The notes beneath the pieces were generated by a model. The model did not search any database. It was not told where the DNA came from and was given only the letters and a program-made list of their open reading frames with translations. A stretch of 64,000 bases of DNA, taken from positions 32,616,501 through 32,680,500 of the forward strand of contig NC_090291.1 in the NCBI RefSeq assembly GCF_037392515.1, read 5' to 3'. This stretch comes from Haliotis asinina (taxonomy: Eukaryota; Mollusca; Gastropoda; Lepetellida; Haliotidae). Positions 1-11,900 of the stretch are shown piece after piece. Position numbers and translations under genes: made by a program. Positions within the stretch are counted from its first letter, which is position 1. Every line of letters begins with the position of its first letter.

Positions 1-1798
1 ATGCTTATCATAGACAATGATAGACATCAGAATGTTTACAAATAAAAAATAGTCATCCCTAATATTACATTTCAAGTAAACCATTAAAATTCTGGTAAAA
101 TAATCCCCATTATGAAACATATCAAAGAAAACGCCTTGTTTGCTTGGTTCTATGAGTTCATTAATATTGGGGGGGTGGGGGAGGTGCTTTAGTTGATTAC
201 ACCATACTCAGCAATTTTCCACCATCATAACCATGATGTCTCTTAATAACCAAGTACGGATCAGACAATCCACTGAATCACGTAACAAATTTCTGACAGG
301 ATGATGAACTCATTACAAGCCAAATCACTGAAACTTCACAATCCATTCGGACAATTTGTATGACTACTGACTAGTATAATTCTGCTGGGGACCAGTTGTA
401 ACCTAGAATCTCTACATACACATTTTCAACAAGTTTCACAGTTACATATGGCAGCAGGAGGAAGACTGCAACACCAAATAAAACTGGAAATCAGGTAGGT
501 TTGTGGAAAGTTGTTTATTTTTGGGATTTACTGACCGAAACTGTCTATGTCCCTGTCTTGTTAGAAAGCTTTACAAACAGCCTTCACTGGGGTATATCTA
601 GTGTCTGTGAATAATGACTAACATCAGTGATGGGATCTAGACCAACAACAGCGTTCAAAATACCTGCCTGCCCAACTGTCCAGAATAAGTTATTTTCAAC
701 ACAACCTACCAGATCCTGAACTTCACCTGCCTGACGGTCACAATAAAATTGCCTGACTTGTATATGAATGTATATGAGGACAGTCATCATATTTCAGCAT
801 AATACATTATCATTAATTCACTATATTGCTTGTCAAACCTAAATTATAAGCTAGCAGTTACGTTTTGGTCAGGTTTTTCATCTAACCACCCCAGTAGTCA
901 GGCTGAAAAAAATGTGGGGTTTGGGGGAGTTTCATAGCCTGCCATCATTGTTGCTCAAAAATTTAAAATGTCCCAAAAAGTTCAGTCCCTCTGGGGCCAC
1001 GTGCTTGACCATATCCAGTAATCTCCAAAAATAAAATCTTGTTGGTTTTGTTACACATATCACCACTGACAAGAGCCTCCACTACACAAATTACTCATCA
1101 TTTCTCGCTGAACATTGCGTGACATTTCAGTGTCGATAAAACTTCTCTTTGTCTAAATGTATAGTTGTTCTTCAAAGACTTAGTTAATGGGAATTTTAGA
1201 AAGAAAACATGTTTCAACTCTTCTTCAAAGATGTCAACAAATGCCAATTGGAATTAAAAAATTATTAGTTCAGTGTAACTCGACCTAATTCTGTGTTTGC
1301 GTGGTTTGCATTTCACAGATTTCACTATCACCACGACCAGTAAACAAGACCTTTGGGTGCTTACTTTCACGTTACTCCATGGAATGAAATGACCAAATAT
1401 CTCTGAGTTTCCGAAATAAGCATTCAAAATATCCCATGTCTGAACATAATCATTTTTTCCCAGTTAGACCGAAAGCGCACTTAATAAATGACAGATACGT
1501 CCCCGTATATGGAGAGTTCAAGACCAACAGTACAAGTGAGAATTTCAGAATAGGCCACAGCAACCTACAACATGCATCTATGTATCAACTCACAAAAATT
1601 TATAGGATGAGCATGCAACCTGGTTTCATATGATGTGTGTTTCCATGTCAACATGCACTTGGTTTGTGTTTTGGGAGGGTGGGGTGGTGTTATTGTTTGT
1701 TTTTTGTTGTTTTTTTGCCGCAGTCAGAAATATCCCACCTCTCTATCATGCATGAGAGAACAGTCTTGAAAAAATAAATTGAGTCTTGAACAAACAAA

Positions 1799-1933
1799 TG
1801 ATCAACATCATGAGCATCGATCTACACAGAGTGAGTACAATGACATGTGTCAACCAAGTCAGCGAGTCTGACCACCTGATCCCGTTTGTTGCCCCTTACG
1901 ACAAGCATGGGTTGCTAAAGACAAATTCTATCG
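1799..1933 (-). repeat. 275-bp-family SINE, fragment
   Basis: Matches the middle of the 275-bp SINE family of this window (blocks GAGCATCGATCT, ATGACATGTGTCAACCAAG, ACGACAAGCATGGGTTGCT). The GTGA tail end is missing, so it is a partial and diverged copy. Confidence 0.8.
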
Positions 1934-2462
1934 CTTTCTCACCCAGATTTTCAGAGGTCTATGTACATGGAGCAAGATCAATGAGTTCCTAAAACAAGGC
2001 CCTACAACACTGAAAGCTTTTAGCTTAGCTGTCAACAGACAAGTCTTATATAGCATACTCTGGATTTGGTTGACATCAATGTTACGAGTCACAATTTCCC
2101 TAGTGAGTGCAACCATGGTGGCAGTACAACAGAAGTTGAAGTGTATTCCGTAGCATCAGTAGCAGACACAGCTGCAGCTGTTTCAGCTGTTATATATCTA
2201 ATGTGGGTATAAACTGTAATTGCTGTAGACATTAACTGTATTTGGCTGTATGACGGGATACGTATGAACTATTCTGTCTTAGGTATGTATTTTTATATCA
2301 TCAAGAGGAATAAAGAAATATAAAAATGATCTAAACTTTTAATTCTGCCATGGCAACGTTTTCTCACAATAAACACTATAAACAGTTTTTATCACATCAC
2401 AAAGCAAAAAATATATACATGGTGACAATACTTCTGAAATGACTCAAGATGGCCAAAAAAGG

Positions 2463-2628
2463 AGTGAGAGAGTGAGTTTAGTTTTATGTCACTTTTAAAA
2501 TATTCCAGCAATATCACGATGGGGGACAGCAGAAATGGGCTTCACAAATTGTAACCATGTCGGGAATCAAACCCAGGTCATCTACATGACGAGCTAACGC
2601 TTTAAACACTATACTACCCCACCTCCCC
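2463..2628 (-). repeat. Short tRNA-derived SINE
   Basis: Read on the - strand it carries a tRNA-like head with a GTTTGATTCCC-type B box, then the body (AAGCCCATTTCTG) and the GATATTGCTGGAATATT tail ending in TCAC repeats. Diverged copy. Confidence 0.8.
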
Positions 2629-3413
2629 TGCTGAAGAAGAATAAAGGGATGCTGTGGTAAGTATACCTAAGGTGATGATCTGGGAAGAATCCCTGAAGTG
2701 ATGATGTTAGATGTTTGGCAAAAGCATTGATGTTGGAAGTATCCATAGAGTGATAATACTGAAAGGATGTCTGACATTTGGGTACAGTTTTCGAAATGAT
2801 CAGGGTTAATTTTCCAAAAAGTTCTCCTCACTTCCACTGTTAAAAGAAATATCTTTGTGCACTACAATCGCTTTCATCTTGTCAACTTATTCCTCATTGT
2901 TAACAGGTTCTAAGGAAGGACTCACAAAATGTGCAGACCTTGCGAGTTTGAAGCAGGTCATGCAAACACTTATCTTGTCTGTCAAGCCAAATTGTACTGT
3001 CAGTCTAAGAGACATAGTCTAAGTTAAACACATCCAAAATTACTGTATCCAGTGGTATGTCTAGACAGCAAATGGGCACCTATATCAAGAATGAGGTAAG
3101 AAACTGTGGGATTCAGTACTAGTGATTGTCTTTAAGTAGAATCTTTATCATTACTGTCAGCATTATGTTCCATTTCAGGGGGATATATTATTATATATAG
3201 CCTATATCACTTGATACAGTCATGTTACAAGATTGTGTTGATCCAGTTGTAGCCTCCTAGTCATGGAGTCCTATCTAACATCAAGACCTTATTCAGGTAT
3301 AATGTGTGTTGTGCAGTTTGCATGTGTTTGTGGAACTCTTCAGGTTTGTGAGGGAAACTGCCTGCCAGTTAGCAATATTCGTCTGCATTCACTACATGGC
3401 AAGAGAGATACTA

Positions 3414-3676
3414 GTGAGTGAGTGAGTGAGTGAGTGAGTTTAGTTTTATGCTGCACTCAGCAATATATTCCAGCTATATGGCGGCAGTTTATAAATAATC
3501 AAGTCTGGACCAGACAATCCAGCGATCAACAACATGAGCATCGATCTGCGCAATTGGGAACCGATGACATGTGTCAACCAAGACAGTGAGCCTGACCACC
3601 TCATCCTGTTAGTCACTTTATATGACAAACATGGGTTACTGAAGGCAAATATTCTAACCAGCACCTTCATGGGTAC
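3414..3676 (-). repeat. 275-bp-family SINE, nearly full length
   Basis: Starts with a (GTGA)n run, continues through the TTTAGTTTTATGC, CAATATTCCAGC, TGGACCAGACAATCCAG and GAGCATCGATCTGCGCAATT blocks and ends in the GACCTTCACGGGTCC-type head (here CACCTTCATGGGTACC). Orientation is given with the TCAC tail as the 3' end. Confidence 0.88.
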
Positions 3677-5825
3677 CAATATACATGAAAGTGATGTGGC
3701 TAGCCTTAAGAGGAACACCAAATTCAATCTAAAGAAACTTGTGGTTAATTAATACCAAGCAATTTATGCCAAGAAGTCATCTGATTCACTATCGCCCATC
3801 AACAAAACCACTAACAGGCTACATAACTCTGTTGCCAGAGCATTGCAGCGTAACAGAAGTGATATAATGTGTGGAAGGATTTTCTGTTAGTTGTATATAT
3901 AGCGTGTAACAAGCTCGTCATTTTGCTCCCAAGGGTTGGGTGACATGTCACCATACACAGATTTCCACCGACCCCTGCAGTTAATGCTAAATGGGGTTAT
4001 GTTTGTGTGTACAAAGCGAGCGTTGTGGAAGCCTGTAGTACATAGTAAATTGGATGGCTCAACCCCTACAAAGTTTAAAACTCAAAACTACTTACTAGTT
4101 GTAGTGTATCTGATTGATGACCAAAAGGCGTCTGCATGAAACAACAATGATTTCTTCCTTGGAAGTGTGGTTATGGCTGAAGTGACAATAATATTGTAAG
4201 TAATATTATACTGACACCCCTCTCTCTTCCAAGAGTGAAATTGTTCTGTTATACCCTATGTCATGTGAAATCCTATTGTCCATCAATAAAATACATATTG
4301 ACAACCAGTAAAAACTAGTCTTGGTTTTGTAACTAAGTAACAGTATACTGTCAACACATAAATATTTTCACAACAATTGCTCCGATTTCAGGTTTTGACA
4401 ATTTTCACCCAGAAATGAACATGAATTCTACAGCTGCGCAGCCCTCTGACTGGGTTGAAATTTTGTTCATGCAAGAGAATCATGTGCTCTGTTGTTGCCT
4501 CCATAAGTGTCCAATACCAATTACTCCTTTCCTATTAGCACTAAATATAAATCTGCACAAGGTTTAACAGTGTGGACAGTCGGTTAGCTCGTCAGATTTG
4601 AAGTTTATGAGTTTCAATCAGACAGATTTTTAAAAAAGAAAACTGCCTGCTTGTGTTGTAACATGCCACCTACAAAATGTTGTGGTGCAGACTTTTCAAG
4701 TTGGTCACAGGGATGGTCATTGTGATCACCAGTCCAGTCTATCAATGTATATTGCTATAAGCAGAGAATGGACCTGTGTATGATACTTTCATGAATGGGT
4801 TAATAATACAATTACATTTGGATGATATGCATTTGAGTACTGTCAACCTGGCTATATGTAGCCTTGTAGATGGTATAATAACCAGACATGGAACCGTTCA
4901 GTGCACTGGTTTGTGATCCCATAAATGGGAATTAACTGAATCTGCGGCAGAATCTGTGTTGCTAAATATTTCTTTTTTCTCTATTATTTAGTAACGGATG
5001 GGGCTAGAATGCAGTTTACCTGGCACAGCACCAGCCGGTCAACACCTTTCAACAATCCAAAGGGTTAGAGTTTGGGGCACCCTTTAGGTACCCTTTACGA
5101 TCCTTAGGGTTTGGGTTTGGTGTTAGGGATAAGGACCCTTTATGATCCTTAGCGTTTGGGGTAAGGGTTTTTCTTTGGGTTACAGGGATTGGGAAAGAGA
5201 ACTTTGACAATGGGCCATTTTCATGATTATTAGCCATTTCCTGAATTTCGAACGGGCCACTGCCCTTGTATCAATAGTAAACTTCGAAATTTTTCATTCT
5301 TATGTGCAAAATGGCCCATAGCCCCTGCCTTTCCCAATCCCTGGGGCTAGGGTCTGGTACCCTTTCCTATCTTTAGGAAGCTCTTATTGCGGTAATCTGG
5401 AAAAGTGCACCCGGTAAAGTGCAGTACTCCCATGGACGGTCTTTATGAGTACTTTTGACAATGCTATTACAAATGGTGACATTGCGGCTTTCGCATTTCT
5501 ATATTCTGGAAAACAGAGTTGAGAAACATTACTTAGAGTATTACACGGATATATATTTCACCTTACGCACTCGACTACCTTTTGCAAAAACAGGATGAGC
5601 TGCGGGGAAGCGAAAGGGAGAGATAGTTCAGATAAGAAAAACAGCGAGAGATCTGATTATCTTACTTACATAATTTATAACCGGAACTGAAATAAATGCT
5701 TCAATAGAATGGCATCAAAGATCGGACGGCATATTCAGAATGACAACTCCTGCCTAGAAACAGGTAAGCATCGCAATCCTGGAAGCCGCCATTTACACAA
5801 ATATTGATGACGTGTAAACAAAACG

Positions 5826-5914
5826 TGCTGACGTTAAGAGACTTCCGGGTTTGAGATGCACATGGCAGGTGATTGTTTTGAAAAACGAAATAATATAAAT
5901 TTATAGAGAAGAAC
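5826..5914 (+). promoter_or_regulatory. Putative EXOSC7 core promoter and 5' UTR
   Basis: An ACTTCCGGG motif at 5841-5849 is a textbook ETS-type site, common in promoters of housekeeping genes. A TGACGT motif lies just upstream at about 5829. The EXOSC7 start codon is 65 bp downstream and no TATA box is evident, as expected for a ubiquitously expressed exosome gene. The transcription start itself is not visible from sequence alone. Confidence 0.45.
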
Positions 5915-8900
5915 ATGGTTGACGTTCAACTAAGTGAAGCAGAGAAGACCTTTATTCTCCATGGAATCCAAGTATGTGCACATAATCTAAATACCCGACT
6001 ACGGTAATTGGTAGGCTTCATATTTGTTTAACATCGAATTTTAGTGTAGATCTATCATCTAGCACTCTGCAGCTCACTGCTCAACTTAGTTGGGATTACG
6101 GCTGAATGTAGTACGAGTCACATTTTTTATTTGCAATTGAAGCATCAGCAGTATCTGCTTAAAAGATTTCCGTCCGTAACCCCGTTAGTTCTTTTTAATC
6201 ATTCCATGACGTAGTTCAGCTAGCCAAACGTCGTGTGCGGGAACACGACGTTTAGCTAGATGAACTATCTATGACGAAGAATATAGGCCTGTGGTTTTGA
6301 TGAAAAGCCCAAACGTAAACACGGAATCTAAACCATAAACCTAATCCTAAAACTTAACATGAAATCTACCCTAAATCCCCGAAATAATCCTAATAAATGG
6401 AATACATTTCAGGCAGGGGGTACGGGAGGAACTCTTACTAGTAGGATAATTCGGTCAATATTTATTGTACAAGATATTATCCTTCAACTGACATGTCTCT
6501 TGTTATCATAGGTCTGCTCTGCCACAATAAACATAAAGTCATTGCTATTGTTCCATGTCGTGTCATGTGATGTCACATCATGGATATTCTGTATATTGAA
6601 ATTTGTTACGTTTGTTTGCAGGACAATCTGCGTGAGGATGGGAGAAGTTGTGAGGACTATCGTCACATGGAAATTGAAACTGATGTAGTTTCAAACACAA
6701 CAGGTTCAGCCAGAGTGAGACTGGTCAGTGGAATGTCCTTTACATATTGAAAATGGTGTGAACTGAACAATCCATACCCATGGCCAAGAGTATAAGTAGA
6801 CATGTACTGACGTGTTGGGCAACCTGTACATGCTTGTCCATAAACATCAGGATAAAAAGAATTGAATTCGCACTAAAGGAAAATATGTGCAGGGACGATA
6901 ATGGGTATTAGTAAGAAAAAAACAGACGAAATTGAGACGGGAATCTTTCTCCATTGATTTATATGATTCACATGATTTGAATTGATTTTTGTCATCTTAA
7001 CTTCATGCAATGTGAATTGAAGTTACATATATGTTACAGTCCATTTCCTCCCTCCCTCTCTCTCTCTCTCTCTCTTTCTCATCCTAATGTTATGTCACAG
7101 GAACTACAGACAGTTGATTCCGCTTGATGTGTTTTGTATTAGAAGAATGATAAACCTGTGGACCACAACAACATGCTATAGTTGGTGCCTGGCATGGTGT
7201 GTGCTGGGAACCTGACACATGTAGCTTTCATAGAGAGCAGTCGTATGACCTACCTCTGCAACACTTGCATGGACTGCATGTGCTAAGGCCCAGTACCTGT
7301 CAGACCACAAGTAAGGTGGGCTGTCTATGCCAACATCAGTGAGTGCTGAAAGTGTGGTGCAGTGTTAATGACAAAACATTTTAGCCTGTGACTGTTAAAA
7401 ATATAGTTCGTAGTCATTCATTGTCACAACACCATGAAAGCTTAAAATGTGCAATGAATAACTGTTATACAAATAAATTGCTATCAAATTACTGACATAG
7501 GTGTTAAATAAAATGTAAACATACAGTCTATTCAAATTAATGCAATCCAGTTTTGGTCTTGAAGAAAATGGTTATGGCACATCCAAATTTGTGTTAAAGT
7601 CAACTTATTCTGAATCAACCAAAACAGATATGAATGCTCCAGAATAGTTACAGACATGACAACTTTAGATATGAACCAGGAAGGGTTAGAATCTGTGGGT
7701 ATAGATCATCTAGTATCCATCTTTATGATGTTTGCCACATATGCAAGTTGCATCGAAGAAAAATTTCCTCATAACATTTCTGTGATGACATTCTTCACTG
7801 TATGAACAGAGGCAATATTGAATAAACTCTCTTGCCTAAGGTGACACCACATGTACCACATTTGCTTTGTAGTGGGGAAAGGCTGAAGTAATAGAATCTC
7901 TGGTTGTCAAGCTGCCAAACATGGTCACCCATCCAACAACTCTCTGTGACCAACAATGCTTAACTTCAGCCAATGTGGGACGCTGTGCACTGGACCATTC
8001 TCCACCACAATACATATACATTCTGTGTAGGTCTTGGGTAGAATAGGCCTTCAGCAACCCATGCTTGCCATAAAAGGCAACTATGGATAGGGTGGTCAGA
8101 CTCACTGACATGTCATTGGGTCCCAATTGTGCATATTGATGCTTATACTGTTGATCACAGAATTGTATGGTCCAGACTCGATCATTTACAGACTGCCGCC
8201 CTATAGCTGGAATATTGCTGAGTGCGGCGTGAAACTAAACTTACTGGCTCACTCACTGTTTCAAACGTGCCTGGGTAGATTACAAATTTTGTGGGGCAGT
8301 AAGGCAAGGCTGCTTAACTTCATCTGATTTATGACCTGAGCTCCATTTTACAATTACAGGGCCACACACAAACACAAGTTAAAACCTGTTCACATGTTTT
8401 CCAACCTAGGCAAACACAGATGTCCTGGTAGGTGTGAAGGCAGAACTAAGTGCTCCCACTCCTGAGAAGACAGACAGAGGCCGTCTCGAGTTCTTTGTAG
8501 ACTGGTGAATACTTTGCTTATATACTAGGGCTGTGTTTCGAAAGTAAATTGTATTGCAATATACTGCGATTCAGATACCCATATTGTGATATAGTGGGAA
8601 CTTGGGTGTTTGACAGTGAGTGACACAAACAGTGCATGTCAGCCCTATTGACTACAGTATAATATAAGTCCCTACCATATATATCAGGCTTCTAATAACA
8701 GCGATCTCAAAGTGAGGTTGCATATTAAGGGTTTCTGTTTCCATTTTGTGCAATTTATAGTATGACAGTATGCCATTTTGTCACTGAATAATGAAGGAAA
8801 CATTTGTCGTGAATGGCAGTCTGTGTAGATTTTGATTTAAGTCATAAAGATAATCACAAAGTCTTCATATGTTCTTTTCCCAATATACTGGTTCTCAGAA

Positions 8901-11900
8901 AGGATATTGCGATGCGTATCATTTGAAAAGTGTATTGCTATATACGGATATACCATTCCTATTATATACCATGATGGTTGTCAGAAATATGTCATAGCAG
9001 AAATAAGTATGATCATCTGTTTCCTGTGAAGAAACAGTCTGCTTATCTTAGTAATTAATGTACATTTCACCTTGTGAGTTTGTCATTGATAGAACCCTGA
9101 CACTGACGGGCAGTGACTGAACAGGCTGGGTGTCTTTTTATTATCCATTTCATCTTGAAATATCCCAGTTAGAATTAGTCTTCTGCAACCCATGTTTGTT
9201 GCAAGAAGCGAATAACAGGGTCAGGGTCACTGACTTGGTTGTTATATGACTTTATATCCGAGTCGTGCATGATGTCATTGTCATTCACTGAATTTTCTGG
9301 TCCAGATTCGATTATCTACAGATTGCCATCATATATTTGAAACATTGCAGCATTAAACAACAAAAAAACCCAGTCATCTTGAAAGCAATATTGCTAAATG
9401 AGGCATAAAATGTTGCTCACTCGCTCATCTTGTCATTGATAGATTCCATGTTTTTCTACACTAAGAGGTTTCAAATCAATGATTAGCCCTCATTCTGTTT
9501 TTAGTTTTTCACCACCACGCCTGTTGTCATGGATTCTAGCATTTAATCATAGCACCAGGTATTGATATTGTTGAAAGTTGTTGTTTTTGTCACAATGTTA
9601 TCTCTGTTGACGCAAGGGATCATTGTTTTTTTTCCAGCTCAGCGAATGCTACCCCTCAGTTTGAGGGGCGAGGAGGGGAGGAGTTGGCAACTGAAATCAG
9701 CACCATGTTGTCCCGAGCCTATGACTGTTCCAGCTGTCTAGACCTACAGTCTCTGTGTGTTATCCCCAAGCAACAGTGCTGGGTCTTATTTGTAGATATT
9801 CTGGTGAGCATCCACTTATAGAGAATCTGTAAGCCAGGTTTTGTTTTCTGGATTATTGCATTGTGTGGCGTAAAACAAAACTCACTCCCTAGTTATCACA
9901 TGACAGAATAGTGATGGAATATTTAAAATATGTCTTCTTAATGAATAGTAACAGAAATGCAAATCAGATTTGACATCTTTGAATCCCAATGCCAACTGCT
10001 ATTTACACTATACATTAATTTTTCAGTTGTTGGAATGTGGAGGCAATCTGTTCGATGCTGCATCCATCGCTGTTAAAGCTGCTTTGTTCAATACACGGTA
10101 ATCAGATCATGACAAGACAAAGTTATTTCACTGGTCATGGGCCAAACTCAGTACAGTAGCTAGCTGTAGGTGAGTGATCATGTGACAAATTCCCATAGAC
10201 TTACATGTTAGGTAACTCTTGCAAGAATAATTGTCATTAGCATCATTCGTGTAGTTTTGGTGGAGTTGCTTTTAATACTTATCTACCAGCTGAGAAATCA
10301 TTTCAGCTACCTACACTTAATTTCCATTTGAGTTTCCAATAATTATTAAAAAATCTGCATATTGGAACAACATATATATGACATATCAATGAGGTTTAAC
10401 ATGCCTGGCTATGGGAGAGAGTAAACATGGTAGAATGAAGATGTTCTCATGTTCTTCAATAACTAATCAATGGAAACATGATTTCTGTACACATAGCAGA
10501 AGATGATTTCACAGATGTTTGCAAAATATGAAAGTGAATTGTTTGCTACTTAATTATGAAAGTTATTCTTGCAACAGTTACTTATCATAAGTCTATGGAA
10601 ATTTCACTAATGATGACTTGCTTATGGCCGACTACTGTAAGCTTGATGAAGCACTCATAAAATCTGACAACTCAAAGGAATAAATTTTGATTTTAGCATT
10701 GTGTAAAGGTAGAATTCCTTCTGGCATTGTCTCTTGTTTCAGCATCAAATGAAGGATTTAGCAATATTAAGAAGTGATGAAAGTTATCCATGAAGACTAG
10801 AGTTTGTTGAATGTAATAGTTGCATGCTTGATGTTCATCAGAAATGTTCATAAAAATATTTGAAACAAATAGTTATGACACCACCTTGGTAAACAGACCT
10901 GCTCAGACTGGATGTTTATATGTCCTCAGATGTGACTAATGTGTGTAAGTAATGAAGCTTGCTATCTTATCCCATGTTCTCTAAAAGCAAACTGAACTGA
11001 CTGCCAAATCCAACCACAGATCATCTTCAGACTCCTCTGCCACTCTCAAATGACCCCAAGTTGCTGTGGTGACCTGCTGTAACTCTATATTGAAACACAC
11101 AGATCTGTGTTTAAACATATGGGGCTCCTTTAACAAAGCAACCTTAACTAAGGTTAGCCTTAAATCCCATTCTTTACCACTGCACTAAGGTTACCTTAGG
11201 CATAGATAACTTTAGAGCAATGTTAAAGGATGGGACTTAACGTTAACCTTAGTAAAGATGGCTTCATGAAAGGAGCCCCTGTTCTTGAAGCTAGAGGAAA
11301 ACATTCCTGGACACTTAATCCATTGCTGCAGTCAATTAACCCCCAGATGTAAACATGAAAAGGATGTGGATGCTTATCTCTGCATGTGTCCTAACTTGTT
11401 CTGTCTTTAGAACATTTTTTGAAGACCGATTTCCTTTGCCAAGTTTTCCTCTGAAGTCTTCTCCATTGTCTGCACTTTGAACATAATATTTAAGGATGGA
11501 AAACTAGATTATAAAGGCATTACTAAATTGCTGTAGCATTACTAAAAGACCTTCAATACCACACTCACATGGAGTCCTTTCAGCTGTAGCATGAATATTC
11601 AAAGTAACTATATTTGTATTTGAGATTTGACAATTTTATTAATTCAGAATTCCAAGTGTGACCGTCAGTCAGGAAGAAGGGGGTGAGATGGAACTGGAGA
11701 TATCGGATGACCCATATGATGTGAAACGGCTCGATGTCAGTACAGCACCCTGTGTAGTGACACTGAACAAGGTAGGGACAAAGAAAGATGCGTTTTTTAA
11801 ACATGTGTTGAACACACCAACTCAAAATAAAGATATTTTTCTCAACTTATGAATGGAATAAAAATAATGGCAACTTGGCTCAAAATTTATGAAATGAGTG

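Larger units (their letters stand above)
1..5825. other. Gene-free flank upstream of EXOSC7
   Basis: No convincing exon was found. The stretch holds three SINE copies (about 1799, 2463 and 3414) and otherwise AT-rich unique sequence. At about 5058-5180 short degenerate blocks related to CCTTTAnGATCCTTAGGGTTTGG recur three or four times; they look faintly telomere-like but are not a clean TTAGGG array. Small open frames here have no recognisable domain. Confidence 0.5.

Noticed and set aside
584-790. 68-codon open frame on the - strand with a plausible exon-like core (DLVGCVENNLFWTVG)
   Set aside because: I could not identify a family, and neither flanking exons nor convincing splice sites were found. 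It could be one exon of an unseen gene, but support is too thin.
5058-5180. Interstitial telomere-like repeat
   Set aside because: TTAGGG-like words occur but are irregular, mixed with GATCCTT blocks, and not in tandem register.
7800-7985. Possible 5S rRNA gene
   Set aside because: Only the internal promoter region resembles 5S; the remaining sequence is a SINE body shared with other loci.
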